From Paenibacillus gallinarum (lineage in GTDB: Bacteria; Bacillota; Bacilli; Paenibacillales; Paenibacillaceae), in contig NZ_JACSQL010000001.1 of assembly GCF_014836635.1 (NCBI RefSeq), forward strand, positions 558,001 to 622,000: a stretch of 64,000 bases of DNA, given 5' to 3'. Each line of letters opens with the position of its first letter. The first letter of the stretch is position 1. Under the pieces are notes generated by a model. That model saw only the letters and a list, made by a program, of their open reading frames with translations, did no database searches and had not been told where the DNA came from. The position numbers were made by a program, and so were the translations under genes. Below are positions 41,846 through 52,005 of the stretch, in pieces.

Positions 41846-44818
41846 ATGAATGTTGTTGTATTCAAGCTTCGCCGCATGCTCATGCTTCTCATCTGTATTG
41901 GCCTAATGTATCCGCTTCAAGCTGCCAGACCGAATCTTAGTTCAGCCGAAGCAAGCCCGGTTACGGATTTGAAGTCGCTTGTAGAGGGGGACTCGGATGA
42001 GCTTACACAATCCATGGAACCTAGACAAGCAGAAATGCGGCAGGAATGGAAGAACAAGGAGATCATTGCTGGACAAGAGCAGGTTCAGATCACAGCGGAA
42101 CGTCTGATCAATCATGACTCAGAGTCAAGTGTCCAAGCAGAGAGTTATAAGGGAAAGGAGAATGTACTGGTCTGGAATAGCAACATGGATTCTTCTTGGA
42201 TTGAGTTTCAAACTGATATACCGGATGAAGGCTTGTATGAACTACATATCACGTATCATGTTATTTCAGATACATCCGAGAACGCACGAATCTCTTATCA
42301 GCCGATTGTGCTTTCGATGACCATTGACGGGACCTATCCATTTATGGAAGCCAGAGCTCTACCATTATTCCGATATTTTGCTGATGAAAAGCAGGTGCGT
42401 AAAGACGATCAAGGAGATGAGGTTAGGCCAAAACCGAAGCCGATCGAAGAGTGGCAGACGCAAGCTTTGCGTGATTCCGATGGGCGTTATACTGAACCGC
42501 TGTTATGGCATTTTAGCAAAGGAACTCACACGATCCGGCTCATAAGTCCGGAATCCCTAGCTATTGAGTCAATAGCACTTGTACCTCCAGTACAAACCGA
42601 GGCTTACGAGCCCCCGGTGCAACAAGAGAATACTTCTACAGAAACGATCGTTATTCAGGCGGAACAATTTGACAAGAAAAATGATGTAGCAATTCCACTT
42701 GTCTCCGAACAAGACCCGGCAATGACGCCTAAAGCTAATAATCATATTGTCTATAATTCGGTTGGCGGAGAAAGGTGGTCTTCGGGCAATCAGGCATTGA
42801 CTTGGACCTTTGATGTACCAGAAAGCGGGATCTATAAGCTTGCTATGCGGACTTATCAGGGTTTTACTTCCAACAAGGCCGTATTTCGAACCATTTATAT
42901 TGACGGTAAGGTACCTTTTAACGAACTCCTTGCTTACCGGTTTCCTTATGCATCCAAGTGGAAGGGCAGTGTCATCTCTAGCGAAGAAGGTGAGCCATAC
43001 CGCTTTTATTTAGAAAAGGGCAGCCATACGATCCGGATGGAAGCAACCTATGCTCCGTTTTCCCCTTCCATAGAACGACTGCTTAATGTGCTGAGTGTAC
43101 TGCGTGAGGTTGACTATGATGTGAAGGCCATGACGGGCAGTAAGATTGATCGCAATCGTACTTGGAATGCAGAGAAAGATTATCCCGACATTATTGAGCG
43201 TCTTGAAATCATTCAAAATGAGCTTACTGAGATAGCTAACGAAATTACAAAAATCAATGGCAAGCGAGATACTTATGTTCAAACGATTCAATCTGCAGTT
43301 CAAGATCTGAGGAGCATTAGCAAGAATCGAGACGAAATCCCTTATCATTACGAAGATATTACGAACCTGCTTGGAAAGCTTGGAAATATTCAGTCAGGGC
43401 TTAGTGCTTCTCCACTGCAACTCGATCAAATGTATTGGGTTCCAGATGAGTCTTCTTTTCCGAAGATGGAAGCCGGCTGGTGGTCAAAGACCAAAAATAG
43501 ATTTGACGAATTTAGCTATTCATTTGTGAAAGAAAATCAGTTAAATGATATGGATGAAAATGTGCTGAATGTGTGGGTTGCAAGGGGCAGAGATTATGTC
43601 AATTTGCTACAGCAATATGCGGATGAATATTACACGCCCGAGAATGGTGTGAAAGTAAAAGTGAACTTGCTGAATGACCCGAATATGCTTGTTCTCGCAA
43701 ACGCTGCTAATATCGTACCCGATATTGCTTTGGGTTTGACAGAAGATAAGCCAATTGACTTTGCGATCCGTAATGCGGCTGTGGATTTATCCCAATTTCA
43801 TGATTATGAAGAGACAGCAGGCGCTTTCGCTCCCGGTGCGCTTCTTCCCTATTATTACGATAAAGGGATCTACGGTTTGCCGGAGACCCAATCTTTTAAA
43901 GTGCTTTTTTATCGCAAGGATATTTTGGAGCGACTGAATCTTACCGTTCCGAATACATGGGATGATGTGATTAGTATGCTGCCTACTCTTCAGCAAGATA
44001 ATATGGATTTTTATTTCCCGGCGAATGATTTTTCTACCTTTATATATCAAAATGGTGCGGATTTCTTTACGAAAGATGGAATGAAGAGCGGTCTTGACAG
44101 TCCAGAAGCCTTTCAGGGCTTTAAGGATTGGACTAATCTTTATACGATCTACAGCATCGAGAAAAGCGTACCTAGTTTTTATCAACATTTTAGAGACGGT
44201 TCTATGCCAGTTGGGGTAGCTGACTACAACATGTATGTCACGATGAGTGTTGCTGCTCCTGAGCTTACCGGAAGGTGGGGAATCGCTCCGCTTCCAGGTA
44301 AACAAAGTGCAGATGGTACTGTGGAAAGATGGGCACAGGGAGGCGAACAGGCGGCTGTTATTTTTAAGAAATCAGATAAACAGCAGGAAGCCTGGGAGTT
44401 TATGAAGTGGTGGCTATCTGCAGATATCCAAGAGAAATACGGCTCCGATCTGGAGGCGCTAAACGGCGTTCAATTCCGCTGGAATACTTCTAATGTTGAG
44501 GCTTTTGCTAGACTGCCTTGGTCGAAGGAGGAACTGAAAGTCATTCTAGAACAGTGGAAGTGGTATAAGGGAGTACCTCAAGTACCTGGATCTTATTTTG
44601 TGACGCGGGAACTGAATAATGCCTGGTATCGTACTGTTCTGGATGGGATGAATTATCGTTCTTCGCTGGAGCAGGCTGTCATGGAAATCAACAGAGAGCT
44701 GCTTCGGAAGCAGCAGGAGTTCGGGCTCGTTGATAAAGAAGGACATCTGCTGAAGACCTTGGATCTGCCGCAAATCGACGAACCATGGGAAGGAGTGGAT
44801 GGAATTGCCGAAAAATGA
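41846..44818 (+). CDS. giant solute-binding protein with carbohydrate-binding-like domains
   Basis: A 990-residue exported protein, more than twice the normal SBP length. A signal peptide covers about 1-36. Two galactose-binding-like beta domains follow, about 85-250 (SSWIEFQTDIPDEGLYELHI ... GTHTIRLIS) and 270-415 (QALTWTFDVPESGIYKLAMR ... GSHTIRMEA). A coiled coil of Glu/Ile/Asn character is at about 440-500. A complete family-1 solute-binding domain is at about 575-960 (VLNVWVARGRDYVNLL, LPETQSFKVLFYRKDILERL, EAWEFMKWWLSADIQEKYG). It may hold polymeric substrate near the permeases. It lies between the ATPase gene and the first permease gene, overlapping the latter by 20 bases. Confidence 0.88.
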   Translation: MNVVVFKLRRMLMLLICIGLMYPLQAARPNLSSAEASPVTDLKSLVEGDSDELTQSMEPRQAEMRQEWKNKEIIAGQEQVQITAERLINHDSESSVQAESYKGKENVLVWNSNMDSSWIEFQTDIPDEGLYELHITYHVISDTSENARISYQPIVLSMTIDGTYPFMEARALPLFRYFADEKQVRKDDQGDEVRPKPKPIEEWQTQALRDSDGRYTEPLLWHFSKGTHTIRLISPESLAIESIALVPPVQTEAYEPPVQQENTSTETIVIQAEQFDKKNDVAIPLVSEQDPAMTPKANNHIVYNSVGGERWSSGNQALTWTFDVPESGIYKLAMRTYQGFTSNKAVFRTIYIDGKVPFNELLAYRFPYASKWKGSVISSEEGEPYRFYLEKGSHTIRMEATYAPFSPSIERLLNVLSVLREVDYDVKAMTGSKIDRNRTWNAEKDYPDIIERLEIIQNELTEIANEITKINGKRDTYVQTIQSAVQDLRSISKNRDEIPYHYEDITNLLGKLGNIQSGLSASPLQLDQMYWVPDESSFPKMEAGWWSKTKNRFDEFSYSFVKENQLNDMDENVLNVWVARGRDYVNLLQQYADEYYTPENGVKVKVNLLNDPNMLVLANAANIVPDIALGLTEDKPIDFAIRNAAVDLSQFHDYEETAGAFAPGALLPYYYDKGIYGLPETQSFKVLFYRKDILERLNLTVPNTWDDVISMLPTLQQDNMDFYFPANDFSTFIYQNGADFFTKDGMKSGLDSPEAFQGFKDWTNLYTIYSIEKSVPSFYQHFRDGSMPVGVADYNMYVTMSVAAPELTGRWGIAPLPGKQSADGTVERWAQGGEQAAVIFKKSDKQQEAWEFMKWWLSADIQEKYGSDLEALNGVQFRWNTSNVEAFARLPWSKEELKVILEQWKWYKGVPQVPGSYFVTRELNNAWYRTVLDGMNYRSSLEQAVMEINRELLRKQQEFGLVDKEGHLLKTLDLPQIDEPWEGVDGIAEK

Positions 44819-45779
44819 GCTGGTGGTGAATCCACAAAACATCCAGCGGCATGTCAAAGGAAACTCGAGGTTGCAGGAACTTCTCAAGACGATCTATAAA
44901 CACCGGATTTCGTACCTATATATCGCGCCGTTTACCTTCTGTTTTCTGGCGTTTATATTCATTCCGATTGTGATGGCATTTGGTCTTAGTTTTACCTACT
45001 ACAATGCCATCGAACCTCCACGCTTCATCGGGTGGAAGAACTTTCAATATCTATTATCTCAAGATTTGATTTTTCTTCAGCATTCGCTGCCGAATACGTT
45101 CAAGTTTGCTCTTTTCGTAGGGCCAGGCGGATATATTCTTTCTTTTTTACTCGCTTGGCTTATTGCCCAACTTCCAAACAAGGCGCGAACATGGTATGCA
45201 CTTGCTTTCTATACACCTTCACTTACAGGAACCATCGCGATGGGCATAGTATGGCTTCCGTTACTAGCAGGTGACCGAATCGGTTACTTAAACAGTTTCC
45301 TAATGAAGTTTGGATTTATAGATTCTCCTATTTTATGGGTGCAAGACAAAGCCTATCTAATGGGGTCGATGATCGGTGTAACCTTATGGTCAAGTATGGG
45401 GATTGGTTTTCTCGCTATGTTAGCCGGTGTTCTCAATGTTAATCAGGAGTTATATGAAGCAGGGCGTCTTGACGGAATCAAGAGTCGGCTTCAGGAAATC
45501 TGGTATATCACCATACCATCAATGAAACCTCAGATGTTGTTTGGTGCGGTAATGGCTATTGTAGGAACACTAAAATCCGGAGAAATTGGTACGACTTTAT
45601 CTGGTTCATTCCCGACACCTGAATACTCGGCACACGTTATTATCAGCTCGATTGATGATTACAGTGGTGTGCGCTATGAACTGGGCTACGCCTCAGCCAT
45701 CTCAGTATTTCTACTTCTCATCATGTTCGCGGCTAATCGGTTTAGCATCAAGCTGTTCGGAACAAAGGAGGATGAATAA
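44799..45779 (+). CDS. sugar ABC permease (first pair, MalF type)
   Basis: A 326-residue CUT1 permease with six membrane segments. The EAA loop is LYEAGRLDGIKSRLQEIWYITIPSMKP. The N-terminus is cytoplasmic and polar. The ATG overlaps the previous gene by 20 bases, with AAGGAGTG just upstream. It shares a one-base overlap with the partner permease gene. Confidence 0.92.
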   Translation: MELPKNELVVNPQNIQRHVKGNSRLQELLKTIYKHRISYLYIAPFTFCFLAFIFIPIVMAFGLSFTYYNAIEPPRFIGWKNFQYLLSQDLIFLQHSLPNTFKFALFVGPGGYILSFLLAWLIAQLPNKARTWYALAFYTPSLTGTIAMGIVWLPLLAGDRIGYLNSFLMKFGFIDSPILWVQDKAYLMGSMIGVTLWSSMGIGFLAMLAGVLNVNQELYEAGRLDGIKSRLQEIWYITIPSMKPQMLFGAVMAIVGTLKSGEIGTTLSGSFPTPEYSAHVIISSIDDYSGVRYELGYASAISVFLLLIMFAANRFSIKLFGTKEDE

Positions 45780-46651
45780 TGCTGCTGTTCCGCAAAGCCT
45801 CAAAGTTGAAAGCGATGGACCCCTTTCAAAAGATGCTGCTTGTCGTGATGACAGCCGGTGGAATCTTTATGTTGCTGCCTATCTTTTATATTTTTAATCA
45901 TGCGTTAAAGCCTTATCATGAGTTATTTCTCTATCCACCTACGATTTTTGTTAAACAGCCTACACTACAGAATTTACAGGAACTGCTTAATATCACGAAG
46001 AATTCGATTGTTCCGATCAGTCGATATTTATTCAACAGTGTTGTGGTATCAGCCGCTACCGTTGTTCTTGTAACCATCATTAGCGCACTGTGTGCCTATC
46101 CAATTTCAAAACATCAGTTTCCAGGGCATAAGCTGTTTTTCGGCACCATTCTATTGTCCTTAATGTTTGCTCCTGAAACTGTAGCAATTCCAAGGTATCT
46201 CGTTGCCGTTAATCTTGGACTTAATAATCAATACTTCGGGCACATTTTACCGCATTTGGCCGCTCCAGTTGGGGTTTTTCTACTCAAGCAATTTATTGAT
46301 CAGATTCCTAAGGAACTTTTCGAAGCAGCCAAGGTGGATGGTGCAAATGAGCATGTATTATTTGCCCGAATTGTATTACCTATGGTGGGTCCTGCGATTG
46401 CAACGGTGGCGATCATCACTTTTCAGGGAGTGTGGGGGGACACCCAGACTTCAACCCTGTTTATGCAGGACGAAGCAATGAAGACGTTCCCATTTTTTCT
46501 AAATACACTCACAAGTAATTTGGCTAATAATGTGGCGCGTCAAGGGGCGGCTGCTGTAGCAGCATTGATCTTGTTTTTGCCCAATTTTTTATTTTTTCTT
46601 TTCTTTCAACGGAAAGTCATTCAAACAATGGCCCATTCCGGGATCAAGTAA
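45779..46651 (+). CDS. sugar ABC permease (first pair, MalG type)
   Basis: A 290-residue CUT1 permease with six membrane segments. The EAA loop is LFEAAKVDGANEHVLFARIVLPMVGP. The start codon shares its A with the preceding TAA stop, so the two permeases are translationally coupled and likely form a heterodimer. Confidence 0.93.
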   Translation: MLLFRKASKLKAMDPFQKMLLVVMTAGGIFMLLPIFYIFNHALKPYHELFLYPPTIFVKQPTLQNLQELLNITKNSIVPISRYLFNSVVVSAATVVLVTIISALCAYPISKHQFPGHKLFFGTILLSLMFAPETVAIPRYLVAVNLGLNNQYFGHILPHLAAPVGVFLLKQFIDQIPKELFEAAKVDGANEHVLFARIVLPMVGPAIATVAIITFQGVWGDTQTSTLFMQDEAMKTFPFFLNTLTSNLANNVARQGAAAVAALILFLPNFLFFLFFQRKVIQTMAHSGIK

Positions 46652-46681
46652 TTACAGCGCCTAAAATAGGAGGGGTCAGAT

Positions 46682-48814
46682 ATGAATAGAAAAGCCGGAT
46701 TCCTGCTTTTTCTTTCGCTCATTATCCTTGCGGCGGCACCGGCAAAAGTAATGGCTGATGTGAAATATCCCACCTATACCCTGAACAGTTACTCGGATCT
46801 GGTATATATGCAGCCGGTTTATTATCCGGACAGTGTCTATGGGAATGATCTGACCATTCAGGACCCAGACCACCCGGACAAGACATTGCCCTCGAAACTG
46901 CAGGGGCCAAAGGATATTTTCATTGACAAAAAGGATGATATCTATATTGCGGATACAGGCAACAACCGTATTATCCAGTTGAATTCTCGTGGAGAGTTGG
47001 CTCGTTATATTACCATTCCGGACAGTCCGCTAAATAATCCAGAAGGTGTATTCGTTACGGATACTGGAGATATTTATGTTGCAGATACAGGGAATCAGCG
47101 AGTTATAAAACTAGATGCGAATGGACAGTTAGTAAAGGAATACGGACGTCCTGAGTCAAGGTATATTCCAGAGTCACTCAAGTATGATCCGGTGAAGCTG
47201 ATCGTGGATAAACGAGGATTTTTGTATATTGCTACAAACGGTGGGTATCAAGGACTTCTACAACTAGATCCTGACGGTGAATTTCAATCTTTTTACGGGG
47301 CTAATGATGCAAGATTTACTGTAATGGATGGTATTAAGAGAGCCTTGTACAGCAAAGAGATGTATGCTAACGAAATTAGCAAACTTCCTGGATCGATCAA
47401 TAGCGTCACTACCGATGAGGAAGGATTCATCTATACCGTTAGTGGTGGAGATATTGAGAAGAATCAATTGCGGAAGCTGAATACACGGGGCGATAACCTG
47501 CTTACCGCGGAGAGTGAATTTGGAAAAACATCGGATGGATCTTACGGAGAGTACCTGATTTCGGAAGTGAAGAAGGCTGAACAGAAAGTACAGCTTATCG
47601 ACACGGCTGTGGATCGTAGTGGCAACATGGCAGTGATTGATCAACAGTTTAAATATATCAGTCACTATGATTCTACCGGGAACTTACTCTACTTTTGGGG
47701 AGGCCCAGCCCCTACGTCCTCAAATCAGTTGGGGCTGCTGCAAAGTCCAAGAGCACTTGATTTCAATTCTCGTGGAGAGTTGTTTGTGCTTGATGATCAA
47801 ATGAACCTGATTCAAGGTTTTCGTCTTACCGAATTTGGAAGTCTGGTCAGTGCAGCAAATCAGTTAACTCTAAATGGGCGTTATGAGGAAAGTGAGAAAC
47901 CATGGCGGGAGGTACTGCGACAGAATGCAGGGTTTACTCCCGCCGTGTTTGGACTAGCGAAAGCTGCTTACAAGAAAGGGCAATATGAAGAGGCCAAAGA
48001 GCTGTTTCGGCAAGCAGGTTCACAAGAGGGCTATTCAGACTCATTTTGGCAAATCCGATTAGTTTGGTTTCAGAAAAACTTCTCTAGATTGGTTATGTTG
48101 TTTTTAATTGTGACTGCTTTGTATGTGGGAGTTACGAAGTGGGCAGCGCGAGGGAAAAAGAGAAAGTCTTCTCAGCCATTACATGCGGAGAAGCGAACGT
48201 TCCTTACGGAGTTAAAGCATGCGTTTTATTTATTGCGCCATCCCATTGATGGTTTTACTGCAATCAGATATGAATCGAAGGCGAGCTACTTAGGAGCGGG
48301 AATCGTTTTAGCATGTGCCATTGTATCTTTGATTGCAAATGAATATATGACGAGTTTTGCCTTTAATAAAATCGTTGTTCGTGAGATTGATGTAATCTCT
48401 ATTATGCTGCGTTTTCTGCTCATTTGGTTCGGCTGGGTACTGGCTAACTATTTAATCAGCTCCATTTACCGGGGGGAAGGACGGTTCCGAGACGTTTTTA
48501 TTGGAAGCAGTTATTGTTTACTTCCTTTCATTTTGATTGGACTTCCACTAGCCATTCTATCAAATGGAATGACGATGTCGGAAGCTTCTATATATGGTTT
48601 TTTTGACAAAGGGATGCTTTTATGGATCGGGCTTCTGTTTTTTTGGCAGATTCAATCTATTCATAACTATAGCGTAGGCGAGACATCAATCAATATCTTA
48701 TTATCAGCCTTTACACTAATCATGATCGCGGTCATGGTTTATGTCATCGGTGGGCTTGGCGGAGATTTACTATCGTTCATCAGGGAGATTTATCTGGAGG
48801 TGAGCCTGCGATGA
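46682..48814 (+). CDS. NHL-propeller, TPR and Yip1-domain membrane protein
   Basis: A 710-residue protein with an unusual domain order. A signal peptide covers about 1-25. NHL beta-propeller repeats cover about 70-390 (LQGPKDIFIDKKDDIYIADTG, NPEGVFVTDTGDIYVADTG, SPRALDFNSRGELFVLDDQ). TPR-like helices cover about 395-450 (GRYEESEKPWREVL, KKGQYEEAKELFRQAG). One membrane helix follows at about 460-482, then a Yip1-type five-helix domain at about 530-705. It may scan or hold polysaccharide outside while interacting with the importer. AGGAGGGG precedes the ATG. It overlaps the DUF5696 gene by 4 bases. Confidence 0.85.
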   Translation: MNRKAGFLLFLSLIILAAAPAKVMADVKYPTYTLNSYSDLVYMQPVYYPDSVYGNDLTIQDPDHPDKTLPSKLQGPKDIFIDKKDDIYIADTGNNRIIQLNSRGELARYITIPDSPLNNPEGVFVTDTGDIYVADTGNQRVIKLDANGQLVKEYGRPESRYIPESLKYDPVKLIVDKRGFLYIATNGGYQGLLQLDPDGEFQSFYGANDARFTVMDGIKRALYSKEMYANEISKLPGSINSVTTDEEGFIYTVSGGDIEKNQLRKLNTRGDNLLTAESEFGKTSDGSYGEYLISEVKKAEQKVQLIDTAVDRSGNMAVIDQQFKYISHYDSTGNLLYFWGGPAPTSSNQLGLLQSPRALDFNSRGELFVLDDQMNLIQGFRLTEFGSLVSAANQLTLNGRYEESEKPWREVLRQNAGFTPAVFGLAKAAYKKGQYEEAKELFRQAGSQEGYSDSFWQIRLVWFQKNFSRLVMLFLIVTALYVGVTKWAARGKKRKSSQPLHAEKRTFLTELKHAFYLLRHPIDGFTAIRYESKASYLGAGIVLACAIVSLIANEYMTSFAFNKIVVREIDVISIMLRFLLIWFGWVLANYLISSIYRGEGRFRDVFIGSSYCLLPFILIGLPLAILSNGMTMSEASIYGFFDKGMLLWIGLLFFWQIQSIHNYSVGETSINILLSAFTLIMIAVMVYVIGGLGGDLLSFIREIYLEVSLR

Positions 48815-51072
48815 GAAGATTTAGTAAAAAAGCAGTCTTGATAGGAATTACAGCGATAATTGCGTTTATTCTCATCGTAGCTGTAGGCATGAATATAAAG
48901 TTCGAGCTACGCTTAGCCGAATCTCCTGAAGCAGCCAAGGTATCAACTGCACAAAGCGATGGCAAGGAAGCAAGGCTGCCTGAATCAGCTACATTTAAAC
49001 CTGTTGCTGAGACGGAGATTATTCAGCTGAGTGTCGATCAAGCCACCGGACATTTTATCGCGAAGGATAAACGAAACGGCCATGAGTATACATCATTTCC
49101 GGATCCTGAGCAGTGGAAGAAAGCAGGGATTAAAGGGCTTTGGAAGCAACATACGGCTTCACCTATCATGTTTCAGACCTTAAATTTTAATGACAGTAAA
49201 GCTCAGCCAAAAGAATCGGATTTACTGAAGGACGATGGCGCTGTCAAAGACTTTGAAGAAATAGAGAACGGGTACAGATTAACGTATGATCTTCCAAACG
49301 CCGGACTGGAAATTCCAATACAGGTAACGATTAAAGACGATTATATCGAGACAACAGTGCTTCGTGAAGGGATTAAAGAAAGTATAAACGGGCTCATCTG
49401 GATAAGGCTGTTTCCTTTTTTTGAAGCCGTAGAGTCGGCAGGGCAAGATGGGTATATGTTCGTTCCTGATGGTGGCGGGGCATTGATTACATTTAAAGAG
49501 CAGGCCTCGTCCACGATCCAAACATCAATTTATCAGGCCAGCGTATACGGCCATGATAAAGCCTTCCGGCTAAATGAGAGTAATTTGGAAACTAGAAGTC
49601 GCATTGTGATGCCAGTGTACGGTATGAAGTCCGGGAGCACCGGATTTATTGCAGTACTTCAGGAAGGCGAAGAATATGCGGATATCGTGGCTGCACCTGC
49701 TGGCGTATATACCAGCTTCAATTGGGTAACTTCTCAGATGAACTACCGGTCCATGTTCTACCAGACAACTAATCGCAAACAAAATCAAGGGTACACCGCT
49801 TATAACGAGAAGGAACTATTCGGAAGCGATCGAATAACACGTTACTATCTGCTTCCAGAGGATGAAGCGAATTATTCAGGAATGGCAGGGCGTTATCGGG
49901 ATTATCTAATGGAGGATAAAGGAATGCAGCGAATGGAGTCTGCACCATTCATTCCGCTTTATCTTACCTTTCTTGGCGGTGACCAGGAGAAAGGAATCCT
50001 GACTGACCGCTACATTAAAGCAACGACAACGAATCAAGCCGAAAAAATGCTGCGCCAGCTATCTGATCAAGGAGTTAAACGTATGGAAGTCACCTATGTG
50101 GGCTGGCAAAAAAACGGAGTCAGTGCTTACGGTAAAGGACTCCCCGTGGATAATAGGATCGGCGGGAATCGCGGTATGGAACGCTTTGTTGAGCTGGCAC
50201 ATGAGTTAGGTGCTTCGGTGTATTTGGATACCGAGTATGGCTTAAATAATACCGGCGCAGGAGGATTTAAACGTAATTTTGACGGAATTGTTAATCTAGC
50301 GGGACGAAAGCTGAGCCAACTTTTCGGAAAAAGTGAGGAAGCGCCCCTTGTCAGCAACCGATTTGTAGAGGCCCAAATGAGAGGGAAGTGGGATGATTAC
50401 GAAGCTTTAGACATAGATGGGATAAGTGTCAACACCATCGGGCGGGATTTGTTTAGTGATTACAATACCAAACATAAGGCAACTCGTAGTGAAGCGAAAA
50501 TCCTGCAACAGTCTATTTTAAAAGAAGCTAAGGATCAGCTTGAACATGTGCAAGGGAATGGGTCAGGTTTTTATTCTCTGCCTTATCTGAATCGAATTCA
50601 GGATCTCGATGATGATTACTCTCACGATTTGTTAACAGATACTCCTATACCTTTCGCGCAAATGGCACTTCATGGTCTTATCAGTTATTCCTCTGGATAC
50701 GCTAACAACCGCGAGGAGCATGAGCGGGATATGCTTAGAGACATCGAGTATGGATCGTATCCTGCATTTATTTTTACGGGCGTACCTGCGTCAGCAATGA
50801 CAGATGCATATGCCTTTCGGTACTTCAGCACTCAGTTCTCGGAATGGGAATCGGAAGTGGTAAAAGAATACCAAATATTTAATGAACTATTCTCCGCGGT
50901 ACAGGACCAGTTCATTGTCTCTCACCGATCTATTACGAACAGGGTGAAGGAGACGGTTTACGAAAATGGGACCCGCATTCTAGTGAATTATGGAGAAGAA
51001 GTCTATTATGACGGGGAGATATCTGTTCCTGAGCTTGGTTATACGCTCGTGAAAGGAGAGGAAGCCTCATGA
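48811..51072 (+). CDS. DUF5696 domain-containing exported protein
   Basis: A 753-residue membrane-anchored protein. One N-terminal helix is at about 7-29. A beta-sandwich region is at about 60-330. A TIM-barrel-like region follows at about 370-640, with motifs such as RMEVTYVGWQKNG, GASVYLDTEYG and LDIDGISVNTIGRDLFSDY. The fold resembles GH13/GH101-type glycosidases. It is commonly found with duplicated ABC permeases in Paenibacillus-like genomes; its function is unknown. The ATGA overlap with the previous gene and another ATGA with the next permease show a tightly coupled operon. Confidence 0.85.
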   Translation: MRRFSKKAVLIGITAIIAFILIVAVGMNIKFELRLAESPEAAKVSTAQSDGKEARLPESATFKPVAETEIIQLSVDQATGHFIAKDKRNGHEYTSFPDPEQWKKAGIKGLWKQHTASPIMFQTLNFNDSKAQPKESDLLKDDGAVKDFEEIENGYRLTYDLPNAGLEIPIQVTIKDDYIETTVLREGIKESINGLIWIRLFPFFEAVESAGQDGYMFVPDGGGALITFKEQASSTIQTSIYQASVYGHDKAFRLNESNLETRSRIVMPVYGMKSGSTGFIAVLQEGEEYADIVAAPAGVYTSFNWVTSQMNYRSMFYQTTNRKQNQGYTAYNEKELFGSDRITRYYLLPEDEANYSGMAGRYRDYLMEDKGMQRMESAPFIPLYLTFLGGDQEKGILTDRYIKATTTNQAEKMLRQLSDQGVKRMEVTYVGWQKNGVSAYGKGLPVDNRIGGNRGMERFVELAHELGASVYLDTEYGLNNTGAGGFKRNFDGIVNLAGRKLSQLFGKSEEAPLVSNRFVEAQMRGKWDDYEALDIDGISVNTIGRDLFSDYNTKHKATRSEAKILQQSILKEAKDQLEHVQGNGSGFYSLPYLNRIQDLDDDYSHDLLTDTPIPFAQMALHGLISYSSGYANNREEHERDMLRDIEYGSYPAFIFTGVPASAMTDAYAFRYFSTQFSEWESEVVKEYQIFNELFSAVQDQFIVSHRSITNRVKETVYENGTRILVNYGEEVYYDGEISVPELGYTLVKGEEAS

Positions 51073-51935
51073 AGCGACGACGAAGACTATCGGGCACAAC
51101 CATTCAGTACTTAGAAGGCCTGCTGTTCATTTCTCCCTGGCTCATCGGGTTCATGATCTTTATGGCTTTTCCGCTGGGTTACTCTCTGTACATGAGTTTT
51201 CATAATGTTGAAATTTTGGCTACGGGAATTAAAACCAGCTTTGAGGGCTGGAATCACTACAAATTCATTTTGTTTACTAGCGGGGGTATTTTATACAACG
51301 ATCTTATCCCGTTTCTTATTCAATCACTGATGATGCTACCTGTAATTATTGTTTTCTCGCTTATGATTGCCATTGTTTTGAACCAGCGATTTGTGGGGAG
51401 AGGATTTTTCCGTGGAGTCTTCTTCTTGCCGGTGATCTTCGCATCGGGGCAGCTGGTTCAGGAGTTTCTTAGCCAAGGCGAAGGAAAACTTAATTTTCTT
51501 GACCAATACAATATATCCGGAATTATCGCAGAGAATCTTCCAAAGACACTGGCTACACCGATTGTTGCCATTATGGATTCGTTTGTACTCGTACTCTGGT
51601 ATTCGGGTGTGCAGATTTTGATTTTTCTTGCAGGACGTCAAACGATCTCAGGTTCTGTATATGAAGCTGCACGGATCGATGGAGCAAATCCTTGGGAAGT
51701 TTTTTGGAAAATCACACTGCCTGCAATGACGCCTTTTATTATGCTTAATCTCATCTATACGGTGGTGGATTTGTTTACATTTCCGACGAACCCTATTCTT
51801 ACAAAGGTGAATACGTCAAATTACGGGCAATCTAGTGCGCTGGCTTGGATCTATTTCACCATCATTTTTCTTCTGCTTGGGCTGATCTTTTTCGTGTTCA
51901 AAAGGGTTACTTCATCGCGTAAAACATCTGCATAA
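51069..51935 (+). CDS. sugar ABC permease (second pair, MalF type)
   Basis: A 288-residue CUT1 permease with six membrane segments. The EAA loop is VYEAARIDGANPWEVFWKITLPAMTP. It begins within the stop of the DUF5696 gene (ATGA). It is a second MalF-like subunit and only distantly similar to the one at 44799. Confidence 0.92.
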   Translation: MKRRRRLSGTTIQYLEGLLFISPWLIGFMIFMAFPLGYSLYMSFHNVEILATGIKTSFEGWNHYKFILFTSGGILYNDLIPFLIQSLMMLPVIIVFSLMIAIVLNQRFVGRGFFRGVFFLPVIFASGQLVQEFLSQGEGKLNFLDQYNISGIIAENLPKTLATPIVAIMDSFVLVLWYSGVQILIFLAGRQTISGSVYEAARIDGANPWEVFWKITLPAMTPFIMLNLIYTVVDLFTFPTNPILTKVNTSNYGQSSALAWIYFTIIFLLLGLIFFVFKRVTSSRKTSA

Positions 51936-52005
51936 TCACAAAATATTTTGTATCCTCACAGCTTATCCTTTCACTGATTTAAAAAAACGGGAGGAAGTGT
52001 CCATC

